A DNA stretch of 64,000 bases from Alviniconcha marisindica. Lineage: Eukaryota; Mollusca; Gastropoda; Provannidae. Positions 10,844 through 22,369 of the stretch are shown in pieces. The stretch covers positions 532,001 to 596,000 of the forward strand of contig JABMCL010002470.1 of NCBI GenBank assembly GCA_018857735.1, written 5' to 3'. Position 1 is the first letter of the stretch, and each line of letters opens with the position of its first letter. A program made the position numbers and the translations under genes. The notes below the pieces were generated by a model. That model was not told the origin of the DNA. It saw nothing but the letters and a program-made list of their open reading frames with translations, and ran no database searches.

Positions 10844-12664
10844 GGTGTGGGTGTCCAAGTTAAAGGGAATAACATGCAGACACACATTTACACACAAAAC
10901 CCACACATAGGTGAAATCTCACTAATTGACATAGTCAGTTCACTTGCTCCACCCCAAGATTTGTTTGACACACACCTGTACATATGTTTTTCATAGCTCA
11001 TTTTGTTTGACACACATCTGTACATGTTTTGCCTGGCTCATTTTGTTTGGTACACACATACAGGTACATGTCCTGCCAGGCCCATTTTGTTTGACACAAT
11101 GACACGTGCATGTTCAGCATGCCTCATTATTTTTACTTGTTGGTTTTAGGAATTTTGGCCTACCGAGTGTTCCGCAATGACAAGAAGATCTACATCAAGG
11201 TCCTGCATGCTGGTGTGCACACCGTGGCCCTCATCTTCGCCGCAGTGGGGCTCAAGGCTGTGTTTGATTCTCACAACCTGACAGACAAACCCAACCTCTA
11301 CTCCTTGCATAGTTGGATGGGGCTGTTTGTGGTGGTGGCCTTTGGTGTGCAGGTGAGTGACAAACTGGTTGTTTGACCAGAACAGCTTCTTCTTGACATC
11401 TTTTTCAGCTCTGTGTGTATGTGTGTGGCCTTTATTGGCATTGTATGTGTATGTGCACATGATCCTATGAGAGTATGTGTGTGTGCATGCATGTGATCTT
11501 GTATGTGTGTGTGTGTACACTCTTTATTGGCATTGTATGTGCGTGTGCACATGATTCTCTGAGAGATAGTGTGTGTTCATGCACACGATTGTGTGAACAT
11601 GTGTGTGTGTGTGTGTGTGTGCATGTGTGTGCACTTGTGTGCCTGCATGAATCCTGTGAATGAGTGTGGGTGGGTGGGTGTGTTTGTTTGTAGGAGGGGG
11701 TGAGGTGGAGGAGGGGGTGAGGTGGAGGGCACATTGGCACATGCATGCATTTTAGCATATAATTATAATTATATGCTTTTGTAGCAAACAATGAATTCAT
11801 GTGTAACATTTGAACTTTCTGTCCAGCCTATCTTTTCACCTGTAACTCCCATGTAAATGCTGTTTCAGTGGTTGCTGGGTTTCCTTGCGTTTCTGACCCC
11901 CATGGCAGGTGCTGCGATAAAGCGATTCTACATGCCCTATCATCGTTTTTGGGGCGCCACCCTTCTGGCTCTGGCTGGTGCCACCGCACTCTTGGGCATC
12001 ACTGAAAATGCTGTTTTTAAAGTGTAAGTGCTTGGGGAAACGAATTAATCTTTAAGTGTCAGTTTTCTGTTGTTTCCTCTCACCATGGGAAACTTTTTAC
12101 TTAATGTGCTTAAGGAACAGGTTGAAGGTAACTATTGGTGTATGCCAATGGTTCTGGTAGGGGTAACAGATTCAAATTCAGATTCTTTAATCACCAGGGT
12201 TTGTGACGAGGAAAGTGTACTGAAGTGCAGTAATCATAAAAACATAAGCAAAAAAAAACTAACATCAAACATGCGCCAACTAATTGGCCAAGCTGAATTG
12301 GACTTGAATCACCATGAATTCCACCAGCTGATGCGGTACTACACGTCAGACTAATAGCTTGTGAATAAAGAGGCAGGGCATAGAGCTTGGCATGGAACTC
12401 TCTAGTGAGAAATATGTTGTTGCGTTGGTTTTTGAACATGTGATGTCAAATGAATGTTATCGTAATTTTTTCTTTTGTTGATTTCTTTTTTTAAACTTCA
12501 ATTTTGTTTTCAGAAAACCGTGGTCAGGACCACAAGGGATTTTGATCAACTTTCTAGGAGTTTTTGTCATCGCCTTTGTTATCCTGGTCATCTACCTTGT
12601 CACCAAAGTGGACTACAGACGTCCAGCCGCTCCTGAGGAGGATCACATCCCTTTGGCGGAATAG
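7421..12664 (+). CDS. CYB561: cytochrome b561, four coding exons (7421-7634, 11150-11352, 11869-12023, 12514-12664)
   Basis: Transmembrane ascorbate-dependent electron carrier. The family moves electrons from cytosolic ascorbate across secretory-vesicle, endosomal or plasma membranes to a luminal acceptor (monodehydroascorbate or Fe3+), using two b haems. The four exons splice in phase (1, 0, 2) to 240 residues, close to the family length of about 250. The haem-ligand histidines are His57 (in HPLFM), His91 (LHAGVHT), His125 (LYSLHSW) and His164 (MPYHRFWG), with spacings 34, 34 and 39 as in the family. Around six hydrophobic segments are visible. The segments GGFAWQSD, YRVFRNDKK and the C-terminal VTKVDYRRP favour the CYB561 subgroup over CYBRD1, which is a judgement from memory of the families. 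The start codon lies one base after an acceptor, so the 5' UTR is in another exon. Intron 1 holds a dead LINE. Confidence 0.93.
7845..10280 (+). mobile_element. CR1/Jockey-like non-LTR retrotransposon, decayed, in CYB561 intron 1
   Basis: Remains of one ORF2 in order. Endonuclease pieces come first: an FNARSI-type start near 7872, METWL near 7955, GDFN near 8300 and SDHTA near 8490. The reverse transcriptase block at 9105-9960 has the NYxPISNLPF motif near 9355, FQSAYRAGHSTE near 9460, LLLDLSAAFDT near 9565, YGVPQGSVLGP near 9735 and the catalytic box FADD near 9828. Several frameshifts and stops break it, for example between the frames that overlap at 9656-9809 and at about 9918. It is therefore inactive. 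The C-terminal part trails into AT and TG repeats. Confidence 0.9.
10320..10480 (+). repeat. dispersed repeat R2, copy 1
   Basis: Contains 'catgtgagcgctcagggcgt' and 'tgatgagcacatgataaatg'. The reverse complement of this segment recurs at 47260-47400, including the flanking 'atagaatatcatatttaggtt'. It directly follows the LINE relic, so it may be the LINE 3' tail or a SINE that uses it. Confidence 0.65.
10500..10840. repeat. TG, G25 and TA simple repeats in CYB561 intron 1
   Basis: (TG)n at 10503-10535, 25 G at 10601-10625 and a long (TA)n tract at about 10765-10840. Intronic and unlikely to have a coding role. Confidence 0.9.
11150..11352 (+). CDS. CYB561: CYB561 coding exon 2 (residues 72-139)
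   Basis: Acceptor TTGGTTTTAG at 11149, donor GTGAGT at 11353. It enters in phase 1 and leaves in phase 0. It encodes YRVFRNDKK, the second haem histidine in KVLHAGVHT, the loop DSHNLTDKPN (NLT is a possible glycosylation site, although the loop side is not proven), and the third haem histidine in LYSLHSW. Confidence 0.94.
11400..11740. repeat. TG-rich simple repeat, CYB561 intron 2
   Basis: Irregular GT/GTGC-rich tract with two related copies of a segment around 'ctttattggcattgtatgtg' (11430 and 11521), spaced about 91 bp. Intronic. Confidence 0.8.
11869..12023 (+). CDS. CYB561: CYB561 coding exon 3 (residues 140-191)
   Basis: Acceptor GCTGTTTCAG, donor GTAAGT at 12024; enters phase 0, leaves phase 2. 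It encodes the fourth haem histidine in MPYHRFWG and the following hydrophobic helix, then LGITENAVFKV, the conserved loop before the last helix. Confidence 0.94.
12514..12664 (+). CDS. CYB561: CYB561 coding exon 4 and stop (residues 191-240)
   Basis: Acceptor TTTTGTTTTCAG at 12513. It encodes the last helix (ILINFLGVFVIAFVILVIYL) and a short cytosolic tail with YRRPAAPEEDH, ending in TAG at 12662-12664. Confidence 0.94.
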
Positions 12665-12744
12665 TGTTTGACCTGCTGCACGACAAATATTGGAATTAAT
12701 CACTCTCACCCTGGTTCCAACCAGAAACCGACATCCCAGTTCTC

Positions 12745-13050
12745 TGACATCCATTACACTGACATCCTGGTACTCCAGCATCCACTATACCGACATCCTG
12801 GTACTCCAACATCCACTATACTGACACCCTGGTACTCCAACGTCCACTATACTGACACCCTGGTACTCCAGCATCCACTGTACTGACACCTTGGTACTCT
12901 AACATCCACTATACTGACACCCTGGTACTCTGACATCCACTATACTGACACCCTGGTACTCCGACATCCCCTATAATACTGACACCCAGGTACTCCAACA
13001 TCCACTATACTGGCATCCTGGTACTCCAACATCCACTATACCAACACCCA
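12745..13050 (+). repeat. 31-bp minisatellite in CYB561 3' flank, about 10 copies
   Basis: The unit is of the type 'catccactatactgacaccc' plus 'tggtactccaa'. It starts about 80 bp after the CYB561 stop, so it probably lies in the 3' UTR. Confidence 0.9.
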
Positions 13051-13149
13051 GTACTTTGGCTGCACTTTTCATTCTTTTACTCCCCTTAACGCTTAACTGT
13101 GGTCGAGACAGAATCTGCAACAAGATCACTGGCGTAACTAATACAAGAA

Positions 13150-13325
13150 AAAGAACAGATACATTATAAATGGACCCAGGACAGTACATATTATAAATGG
13201 ATCCAGGCCAGTACACATTACAAATGGATCCAAGACAATACACATTATAAATGGATCCTGGACAGTACGCGTTATAAATGGATCCCGGACAGTTCACATT
13301 ATAAATGAATCCAAGACAGTACTGT
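13150..13325 (+). repeat. 27-bp minisatellite in CYB561 3' flank, about 6 copies
   Basis: The unit is of the type 'acattataaatggatccagg' plus 'acagtac', head to tail. It sits between two arrays that are related to each other as reverse complements. Confidence 0.9.
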
Positions 13326-13339
13326 CAAGAGTTCCAGGA

Positions 13340-13540
13340 TGCAAGATTACTAGATTTCAGAGTATTGGGATATCAGAGTACTGGAATGTCAGTGCTGGAT
13401 CCGGGTACTAGCTGGACTTGGATTATCAGAGTATTCAAATGTCACTTATCAGAGTACAGGATGTGAGAGTACTGAGATGTCAGTGTTGGGATGTGAGAGT
13501 ACTGGGATGTCAGAGTGCTCAGATGTTGGAGTGCTATGAT
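13340..13540 (+). repeat. degenerate ~20-bp array, complementary to the 12.75-kb array
   Basis: Units such as 'agagtactgggatgtcag' recur about nine times. The reverse complement resembles 'ctgacatcctggtactct' in the 12745-13050 array, so the two arrays are inverted relative to each other. Confidence 0.7.
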
Positions 13541-13802
13541 CATGTCAAGTTTCATCCGCTGAAATATATACATGACTACCTTTTCATTTTATGAGACGTT
13601 TTCTCTCTGCCTGTGCACTGTGGTTGTGTATTGGAGACATTCTTCATTCTTGCTTTGAAAGTGATATAACTGTTGTTGTTGTTACTGTAAGAAAAAAATG
13701 TCATAAGTTTTGGGCAATTTTTGTGGATAAAACATGGTTTTGTTTCATTTCTATTATGGCTATGGTCTTAGTTTTCATTTCAAATTATCATGCTTTCTAA
13801 TT

Positions 13803-13807
<5 letters not shown>

Positions 13808-13862
<55 letters not shown>
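13808..13862 (+). repeat. (CA)n microsatellite
   Basis: Nearly perfect run of CA dinucleotides, about 27 units. Confidence 0.97.
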
Positions 13863-13865
<3 letters not shown>

Positions 13866-13869
13866 CAAA

Positions 13870-16800
13870 CACAAATTCAAAGTCCAGAGGTCTGGGTGTG
13901 ACAGGTGAAGAGATAAACTTGATGAAACAGCCTGTGTGCCAGTTAGCTATATATATGTAATGCAGCTGCATGTACCCTTGTTGCTATAGACTTCACAGCT
14001 CAGTTCTTCCTCAAGCTCTGTGTTGATGCTGACTGGAGTTAACCATGAATCAGTTTCTTATGGTGGTTATGGCACTGATGGTGACTTTAATACTGGGGAC
14101 AGGTTCCTCTTGACTGGTGTCCAGTCAGTCCCTGGAGTGTGGGTGGCAAGCTTACTGGACTTGTGTGCTGATGCCCATGGTGGTAGCGGCCACTAACTCA
14201 GCTATTTTGAGCTACCACACTCCAGCCAAACAAAATGACCACCTATGCTTAGAGGATGAGAGTTAAGTTTCCATCAAGGGCAGCAGATTTGTTTTTTAAG
14301 ACTTGTTTTACATGTTATACTGAAGTGCAGACTGGTTATCAATTGCAATTCTTTTTTTAAACAGTATTCTGGTATGCTAATATATTTCTACATGAGTAAT
14401 AGTCTAAAACCTGAAGTGGATAACCACATAAATATATAAACTGATACACAACAGTGATGTATCAGTGAGCCATTGATGGTGCACTGATCCATTGATTACC
14501 ATGGACAAGACAGAGTCCTGAGTAAAGGGCTGCTGTCTGGAGTTGGTGCACGCTTTGATGGTGCTGGAGCTGCTGAGATGAATGATTCTCATGCTTGCAT
14601 TTTGAAGTATCAAGGGTTGTATGGGCTGTGCACTGCATAATTATTTCCTTTTTGTTAAATATGACTAGATATCTATGTCAGATGTTATAAAAACAAATCA
14701 CCAGTAACCCACTGAAAATGATTGGCATAGAAAACACTTGGCCAAAAGTCTGTTGCAGTACAAAAGGAGAGCTACAGAAAGACTGCCTTGCTGCTTGACT
14801 ACCAAATGTCTGTAGTAAAGGTCATTCACATGTAGTGATGTACTTTAAAAATCTCCAACCATATCATTATCACAAAGAAATATACCTGTGTACAAAACTC
14901 TGAACTGAAGATGACTGCCAGCATTGTGAATAAAGACTAAAGCACACAAACATTTAAAAGGAACACATTTTTTAACAGGACAGTATAAAACTGCACATTT
15001 TGTAAATAGCTTTCTTCTACCAGCCAACAAACAGTTTAACGGTACACAAAGCGTCAGAAGCTAAATGAAAAAGGTGGAGAAACTTAGTCTCTTTTAAGGG
15101 CAAGTTGCCCTGGGCTAGCAATCACACGATATTTATGTACCCCAGTTTTTTAAAACTAGTAAGTGACAGCTGCTGTGTGTATATTGTGATGATCATGTCA
15201 GATATTCAGTGCAATATTTTGTATTGCTCACATTTTTACATGGGAGCTTTGGTTTCATTTGCACTGTTTCAATCATATTTTCTACTTTGGTTTTTGTCAT
15301 TCTTTGTTCTATGCCATTTTAGTGAGTGTATGTTAGGCATTTGCTGGGTCTGTTATTTTCTGTGCATTTATTCTGAAACGTTGTAAGGAAAATCATGCGA
15401 TAAGTGAACACGACTCTAAAAAAAAAGAAGACTCTCTTTATCTATAATGAAGCAACACCAACAACAGCAACAAAAAGAGTCCAAAGCAGTGAATTCAAAA
15501 TGCTTTGAATATTATTTACCACATACCTATGTTGATTCATTGTTTGGCTTTCATATGAATTTCTTTAGGATGTACAACAGGTACAAGAATTACTTTTTAC
15601 AGTTCAAATATCATTATTGATATTACGACCTCTGCCATAACCACTACCCAATTCTTAGTAACTCAGGGTTACTTGTTAGGAACTTAGTACATAGTAAACC
15701 ATACAACCAGTCATATCAGGGCAAAACACAATTCATAAACCCACTGTTCATGATATACGTCTCATACTGTTGGCAGAGGATTGGTAAAAACGAAGTTGAG
15801 TGAACCAGGGAGGGGAAACTTATAAAGGCAAAATTCCTGTCATTAGGTGAAGCATAGACAGCTGTATATATTCTGACTCCCAACTCCAGGCTCAAAAGAC
15901 AGGGCCCCAGAACATGTTCTGCAGTTGTTCGCTGTACATAGGCAGTGCAGAAGAACAACAGTGACCCCAAAGAGCCATGCTTGCAGAAAAGCTCTGGGGC
16001 TCTGCAGATAACCTGCTGCAGACAACCGAAGTCATCAGTACCACCAAGCTAGACATCTGAAGACAATAGCTGAAGAAGAAGAAATAAGGTACCACAAATA
16101 GCCCAGTTTTCCCAGAAGAGAGGACCTCAACTTCTGCATCTGATGTGATCCACTGGATGGTTCTTTTGGAGGGAGAGGGCAAGATGACACTGGTGACACA
16201 AGTAGTCGTGACAAATGAGCTTTGGTTGGTGATCCTTATGCCTGTCTGCATATTTTATTTTCATTGGCTGCTTTCCTCTCTGTTTGGTCTAGTCCTTTCA
16301 GTTGGTCCAGTTTTGTTAACTTTGCACTCTTCTGTCAAGTTATGAACAGGACTTTCATGCCCACAAAAGCAAAGTTTCAATATCCTGTGGTACGTTATAC
16401 TTCTCATTCTTCCAGTTTTGTGTGACCTTTTGACAGCTTGGTACTGGTGTGTATGTTTATATATGTGTGTGCCTCTTTGTGATGTGTTTATATTGTAAAA
16501 ATATGTCTTTGTTGTGCGTTTCATTTTTTATTTTTTATTATTTACTTATTTGGGGGGGGGGGGGGGGGGGGATTATTACAATTTTTGTCTGTGGTCAGCA
16601 CCAGGGCTCCAAGAAGGTAATATGAATCAGATGTGCATGCTAATTTTTACTGTATCATGAAGAAGTCAAGAATTGGTTTCTTTAATCCTTTTATTTAAAG
16701 CTGTAATTTTTGACAGGGACTCAGAATGACACAAATTGAAATGGCAATGAGTCAGGGATGGGAGTTTTTTTTTTTTTTTTTTTTTACTCAACCATGTGAC

Positions 16801-18870
16801 TTGCAATTTTGGGGCTGATTTGCAAGAACTATGCATTAACTATTATACAAGTATCATACAATGTGACACCTTCTAACATAATGTCACTCACTACAAACTC
16901 AGAACTCGTGCAGACTTTAGACTGTGTATATTGTAAGAGCTACAATATGTACACCATGCAAGTGGCAGAGTTGTTTGTATAAGGAATAAGGTATTATAGT
17001 GTGATTTGATTACATCAGCCTTTTGCTATTTGTACACAACATCCAATACATTTCATCAAGTTAGAAATCACATGCAGTGCAATGTAGTTTTGCTGCTTCT
17101 GCGGCATCTTTTATTGTTTGAAAATTTGACACAAGCAACAACTTCAGATTGGACATGTTTTTGGGCATGTATTAGACTACTAATACCCCTGTTTGTGACA
17201 AGCAGTAGAACAACATGTGTGTGTGTGTGTGATAAAATTAACATTGTATTAGAGGGTGACCTATTGTATGTGTATAATAGAGTATGACTTTATATTGGAG
17301 GTTGTCCTATGTGACATATATGATCTGGCAGTGCCCTGGACGTTGACCAGTACATGTATAAATAATTATAATAGAGCAAGTCTGGTGTGCGTGATGCACA
17401 GATTCCAATACAAAATGAAAGGTCATGGTCTTGCCTGTTGCTTTTGCTCATTATTTGTTAGTGCTGTTGGTTTGATATGTTTGTTTTCCTGTAAATATTA
17501 ATTATGATAATGTGTGGCTATTTGCAAAATGTCTTTATTGTGTGTTGGATTGTTGTAAATCAAATGTGCAGTAAAGAACAGGACAAAAATAAAAATGTGT
17601 TTAAATATTATTGCTTATCTGTTCATCCTCTTACCCTGTAAAAAAAAAAGAAATAAATGTTTGCAATTATATATATATATGAGTATTGTCTACTAGTACT
17701 AGGAGTACTTTTTCCATGGCTTTCAAATGACAATTTCCCTTGACTGAATTTATTATTATAAAACAAAATATTGCAAGATGTTTTCACTGTGTCGACTTTT
17801 GAATTTACAGTTAATGTTTGTTTGCAGATTTTAAGGAGCATATCACTTGGATTTAATCAATTAAACATGGAAGGTGAAAAGTTGTACTATTACAGTTTGG
17901 GGGATTTAACCCTTTTTTAAATTTCTTTTTCTTTTTTCTTTTTCTGGGAAGTGTTTTTCATGAACGGAGCTAGTATTCTCAGATTTAAATAAAAAAATAA
18001 CTCCTTCAGTGCTTGGAACTAGTGAAAAGAACTTGATCCCCAGTAAACATTTTGTGACTGAAAGTATTGTTGATTTAATATTGATTTTAAAACTTGGCAG
18101 CATCACTGATGCTTTTTTCATGTACTCTTTCCCACATTTTACTCTCATTCACTCTGACAAGACTGTCCAAAGTGTCTTTGATGTCATGGATAGAATACTA
18201 GAGTAGAAGCTCTCAGTTTTACATACAGGTCATGAAACATACATGTATATATGATTTTCATTTTTTGTCTTTGATTTTGTTGTCACTGTTTGTTTTGATT
18301 TTGTTTGAATGTATAGAAAAAGGATTGTAGAAAGAGGGTGAGCTATTGGCACCCAAGCTATGTTTAGTTCACTTTTTAGCTCAATCATTTTGGGGGGGGA
18401 GAAGAAACTAACCTGAATCAGCAGGTGGGGAAAATAATGGTTCAGAAAAATGACTAAAAGAACAACAACAAAAAACAATTGTTCCAAAAAGTTCATTTGT
18501 TCACCGGAAATGAGAAGACTAGTTCCTTTAAGATCAATGAATTTATTTCTTTTTTGAGTGAAGAAAGTAAAAAGTAAACTTGTTTAAATACAGGAGTCTG
18601 AAAAGTTCCCCCCCCCCCCCCATTCAGCATGAGAAACTAATTGGTAAAAAAAAAAAAATCAAATACATGAGTCTGTTTGAAAATGTTGGTTACTTTTTTT
18701 ATGTCAACAATATCCACAAGAAGTTGGTTATATGACCATGCGGTCCATTTATTATTTTGTTGACTGTAAAATGATCAAAAACGTTTATGTACCAAAGAGT
18801 TTTATGTACCAGACACATGAGTGCTAAAGTGTAAACTGCACATCTGACTGGTTGATGACTTATCATGCTT
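13870..18870. other. no gene seen; 3' UTR and intergenic sequence
   Basis: AT-rich sequence with no exon-like pattern on either strand. There are poly-A signal hexamers AATAAA at 14929-14934 and 17588-17593 on the plus strand, either of which could end a very long CYB561 3' UTR. I cannot choose between them. A 20-base G run lies at 16552-16571 and a T run at 16767-16785. Confidence 0.5.
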
Positions 18871-18879
18871 TTTGATATT

Positions 18880-19215
18880 TTTCTTTAATCAGGTATCAAT
18901 AAATTAGATGGAATGGACGACACCACCAGCACTTCCTAACCTTACATGCACAGGGTCACCTCAGGACAATCATACTCATACCCCTGTTAAAAGAACAGGG
19001 GTAATTCTGAAGGGACTAACTCCTCAAAAATTTGTTTGATGTTTGTGTATGTATGTTTTGTTTTATGTTTGTGTAGGGACTTGTTTTGTAGAGAATTGTA
19101 GAAAAATGGTTTACATATAGCTAGAAGAGTTTTGAAATGTGCATTTGGTTATGACAGAGTATGATTGTCCTGAGGTGACCCTGTGCAATTGACAGGACAT
19201 TAAAATCCAATTACT
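18880..19215 (+). mobile_element. dispersed repeat family R1, copy 2 (3' part)
   Basis: Matches the 3' half of the repeat at 6760-7285: 'aataaattagatggaatgg', 'gaagggactaactc', 'gtcctgaggtgaccctgtg' and the end 'gacattaaaatccaattact'. Internally it also contains an inverted partial copy ('cagggtcacctcaggacaat'). Confidence 0.7.
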
Positions 19216-19539
19216 GTTTTGCATATGCTGAAAGTGTAACCAAATATCCTATTGATTACAATGACATCTCCCTGTATAATTGACTTTTTGGAGGTGGTAA
19301 AGTGTACATCATTGACATTCATTGACACTGACATTCCCTTAGTAGGGCATTTGCTTATTAGTTTTTTCTTCTTCTTAAATTCCAGTATAATATTTCCTAA
19401 ATGTATCCTTTTTGTCATCCATGTTAATGTACTAATTAACTTTCTGTTTTGATTTTTTGTATACAGGGCAACATCTCTTCTCCAAAAAACATAGGTCATT
19501 GTGCTGGCAAGCTCAGATGGTGACTAGCCTCAACAAAAC

Positions 19540-19692
19540 ACACGGTCTACTGCTACATGCTGTAAATGAATGTGTGTCACACATTCTACTGCTACATGCT
19601 GTAAATGAATGTGTCACACATTCTACTGCTACATGCTGTAAATGAACGTGTGTCACACATTCTACTGCTACATGCTGTAGATGAATGCGTGT
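19540..19692 (+). repeat. 39-bp minisatellite, about 4 copies
   Basis: The unit contains 'ctactgctacatgctgtaaa' and 'tgaatgtgtgtcacacatt'; the second copy is slightly shorter. It is open in frame by length but has no gene context. Confidence 0.85.
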
Positions 19693-19739
19693 CATCTGTA
19701 ACTTGTGTTCCAAACAAGGATATTACTGATTTGCATTTT

Positions 19740-20870
19740 CATGACAACATACATGTATAAAGATTTCTACCTAAAATGAAATGTGAAAAACAACAACAGT
19801 CCAGCCGATGTTTTTGTTGTACCATAATTTATTTACAGACACACACAGAGCAGAATGCTGTATAATTTTGATGCACATAAATTGCTTTGACATGACACGT
19901 GCATTCAGCACAGCTCTAGCCACATATAATAACATACATATGTTCATTTGAATAAGATGTATCTAGCAATATTTAACACAAATGCACAAATATAGAATAT
20001 CAGAGGAAAAAGGTTTTGACACTTTTTTTGTTTCTTTTTTGGTTATTAGGTCAGTTCATCGATTCGTATCAAGTCAGTTTGTCAATTTGTGTCATTGTCA
20101 GCATGAAAATAGATCATAAACTCAAAACTACAGTAATTGCAAATATAAAACTGATGAAATGATATAAAATGCAGTTAAAAAAAGATCAACACTCCAGTAA
20201 GAAGGAGGTAAATCATTGTAAATGAAAACATATAAAAATCAGTGATGTATTTAAACAATCATTCATCAAAACATACACACACAAAGTAGCAGTCATTCTG
20301 TCAAGAGTCCTTAAACAAAAGTTATGCATCGTATCACGAACGATACTGCACCCAGTTCACCAATAGTGAGATACCACCAGGGATATACTATTATTATACT
20401 ATATGTATGAACTGATCTCCTCACTGTTGTAAGATACAGCAGCCTCAGTGTACAAAGTGAAATCTCTGACTCAGAGCTGTAATATTCTTGTATCCAAGGG
20501 TTGCTTGTGTGTGGGTGCCAAAATATATACACATTATTGACGGTTATTATTTGTGGTGTAAAGCATCAACTGGATCTGAATATTATAAACTCAAGATTGT
20601 TGTAATCAATAGTCATTACCGGGCTTACTGTGCCGTATTGTTGTATATGTGTTGAGCATTTCAGCATTGGTATAAAAATTAAATACTGACTGCTGAACTT
20701 GTTTGTCTTTCTTTTTAAAGACCACTGTTTTTAGAATTATTTTACTGGAAATAATCAGCTTCAACTGAAAGGTTTGCACAGAAAACAGAATGTAGCCTAT
20801 GCTGATTTACTTAGCTGGAATGGGGTTGACTAATTGTTGCTCAACTGAAAACCTGTCATTTCCATCCACT
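19740..20870. other. no gene seen
   Basis: AT-rich unique-looking sequence without recognisable exons, RNA genes or repeats on either strand. Confidence 0.5.
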
Positions 20871-20879
20871 CTCTAGTGT

Positions 20880-21077
20880 GTTTAGCTCATTTTGAACTCT
20901 GTCACTTTAATCCATCCGTCATCCATGCATATGACAGTGTCTGGTTTCTGCCTTTGTTCTTTCACACCTTGATTAATGCAACTCTTCATTCTGGCATTTC
21001 TCACCATCTCTTACACAACACCAGAAAAGATTCAAAACAATGCTGCTTGCCTTGTCCTGAGAGTTCCCAAAAACTGA

Positions 21078-21142
<65 letters not shown>

Positions 21143-21330
21143 AAATCTCCCCACACATTTCTTCTCTCCACTGGCTGCCTTCTGACTTAGGAACACACTG
21201 CAGTCTTTTTTCTCTTGGACAACTGCCTCAGCTCGACCGTGCCTACAACCAGGCTGCACTTAGAATTCATAAACCAACCCACCAGTTATGTATTGTTGGC
21301 GTGCTGTGTGTAGATGAACTTGCTCTCGAT
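20880..21330 (+). mobile_element. LINE ORF2 C-terminal fragment, decayed
   Basis: Plus-strand fragments resemble the C-terminal end of CR1-like ORF2 proteins: 'IQNNAACLVLRVP' near 21035 and 'LHWLPS' near 21167, split by a (CA)n microsatellite at 21079-21134 that sits where the 'K(T)DHITP' linker would be. The reading frame is broken. Confidence 0.6.
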
Positions 21331-21417
21331 TTTTTCTTCTACTTTTTTTTTTTTTTTTAACAGTTTGAGATGTTTCACATTTTTGCTGCTTATTCCCTAC
21401 CCTCCCCCACCCGCAGA

Positions 21418-22138
21418 CTCACGGACTGGTGTGTCATGATGAAGCCTCGTGCACAGAATGACTGACTGACGTATCCTTATGGAACCTAGGGCACAGAATG
21501 GTGGACTGGCGTATCCTTATGAATCCTCGGGCACAGAATGACGGACTGGCGTGTCCTTATGAATCCCCGGGACCAGAATGGCGGACTGGTGTATCCTTAT
21601 GAATCCTCGGGCTCAGACTGACGCACTGGCGTGTCCTTATGAAGCCCCGGGCACAGATTGACAGACTGGCGTGTCCTTACGAAGCCTTAGGCACAGATTG
21701 ACGGACTGGTGTGTCCTTATGAATCCTCGGGCACAGATTGTCGAACAGACGTGTCCTTCTGAATCCTCGGGCACAGAATGACGAACTGGCGTGCCCTTAT
21801 GAGGCCTCGGGTACATAATAACGGACTGGAGTGTCCTTAGAAACCCTCGGGCACAGACTGACGGACTGGCATGTCCTTATGAAGCCCCGGGCACAGAATA
21901 GTGGACTGGCGTAAGCTTATAAAGCCTCGGGCACAGAATGACGGACTGGCGTGTCCATATGAAGCCCCGGGCACATAATAGCGGACTGGCGTGTCCCTAT
22001 AAAGCCTCGGGCACAGAATGACGGACTGGCGTATCCTTATAAAGCCTCGGGCACAAAATGACGGACTGGCGCGTCCTTATAAAGCCTCGGGCACAGACTG
22101 ACGGACTGGCGTGTCCTTATGAAGCCCCGGGCACAGAT
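21418..22138 (-). repeat. 40-bp minisatellite, about 18 copies
   Basis: The plus-strand unit is of the type 'gaagccccgggcacagactg' then 'acggactggcgtgtccttat', head to tail for about 720 bp. The unit length is not a multiple of three and the frame is not kept, so it is non-coding. It lies just past the 3' end of the large minus-strand gene. Confidence 0.92.
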
Positions 22139-22369
22139 CGGCGTGTCGTTACTTATTAAGCCACAGGAATTGGCGGTGAAGCTGGAGCATCGGAGTACGA
22201 GTTCCTCGCTTATGACGACCAGCATGTCCTTGTGTGCATCTGAAGTAACACCTCACCTCACAACTGTCTTCTCTTTTCGCGCTTGGGAGAGGGGGATGAA
22301 AGGTGGGGAGGGGGGCGGGGGTGGATAACGGGTCGGAAGGGTATTCACCGTATAATTCAAGTCTCGATC

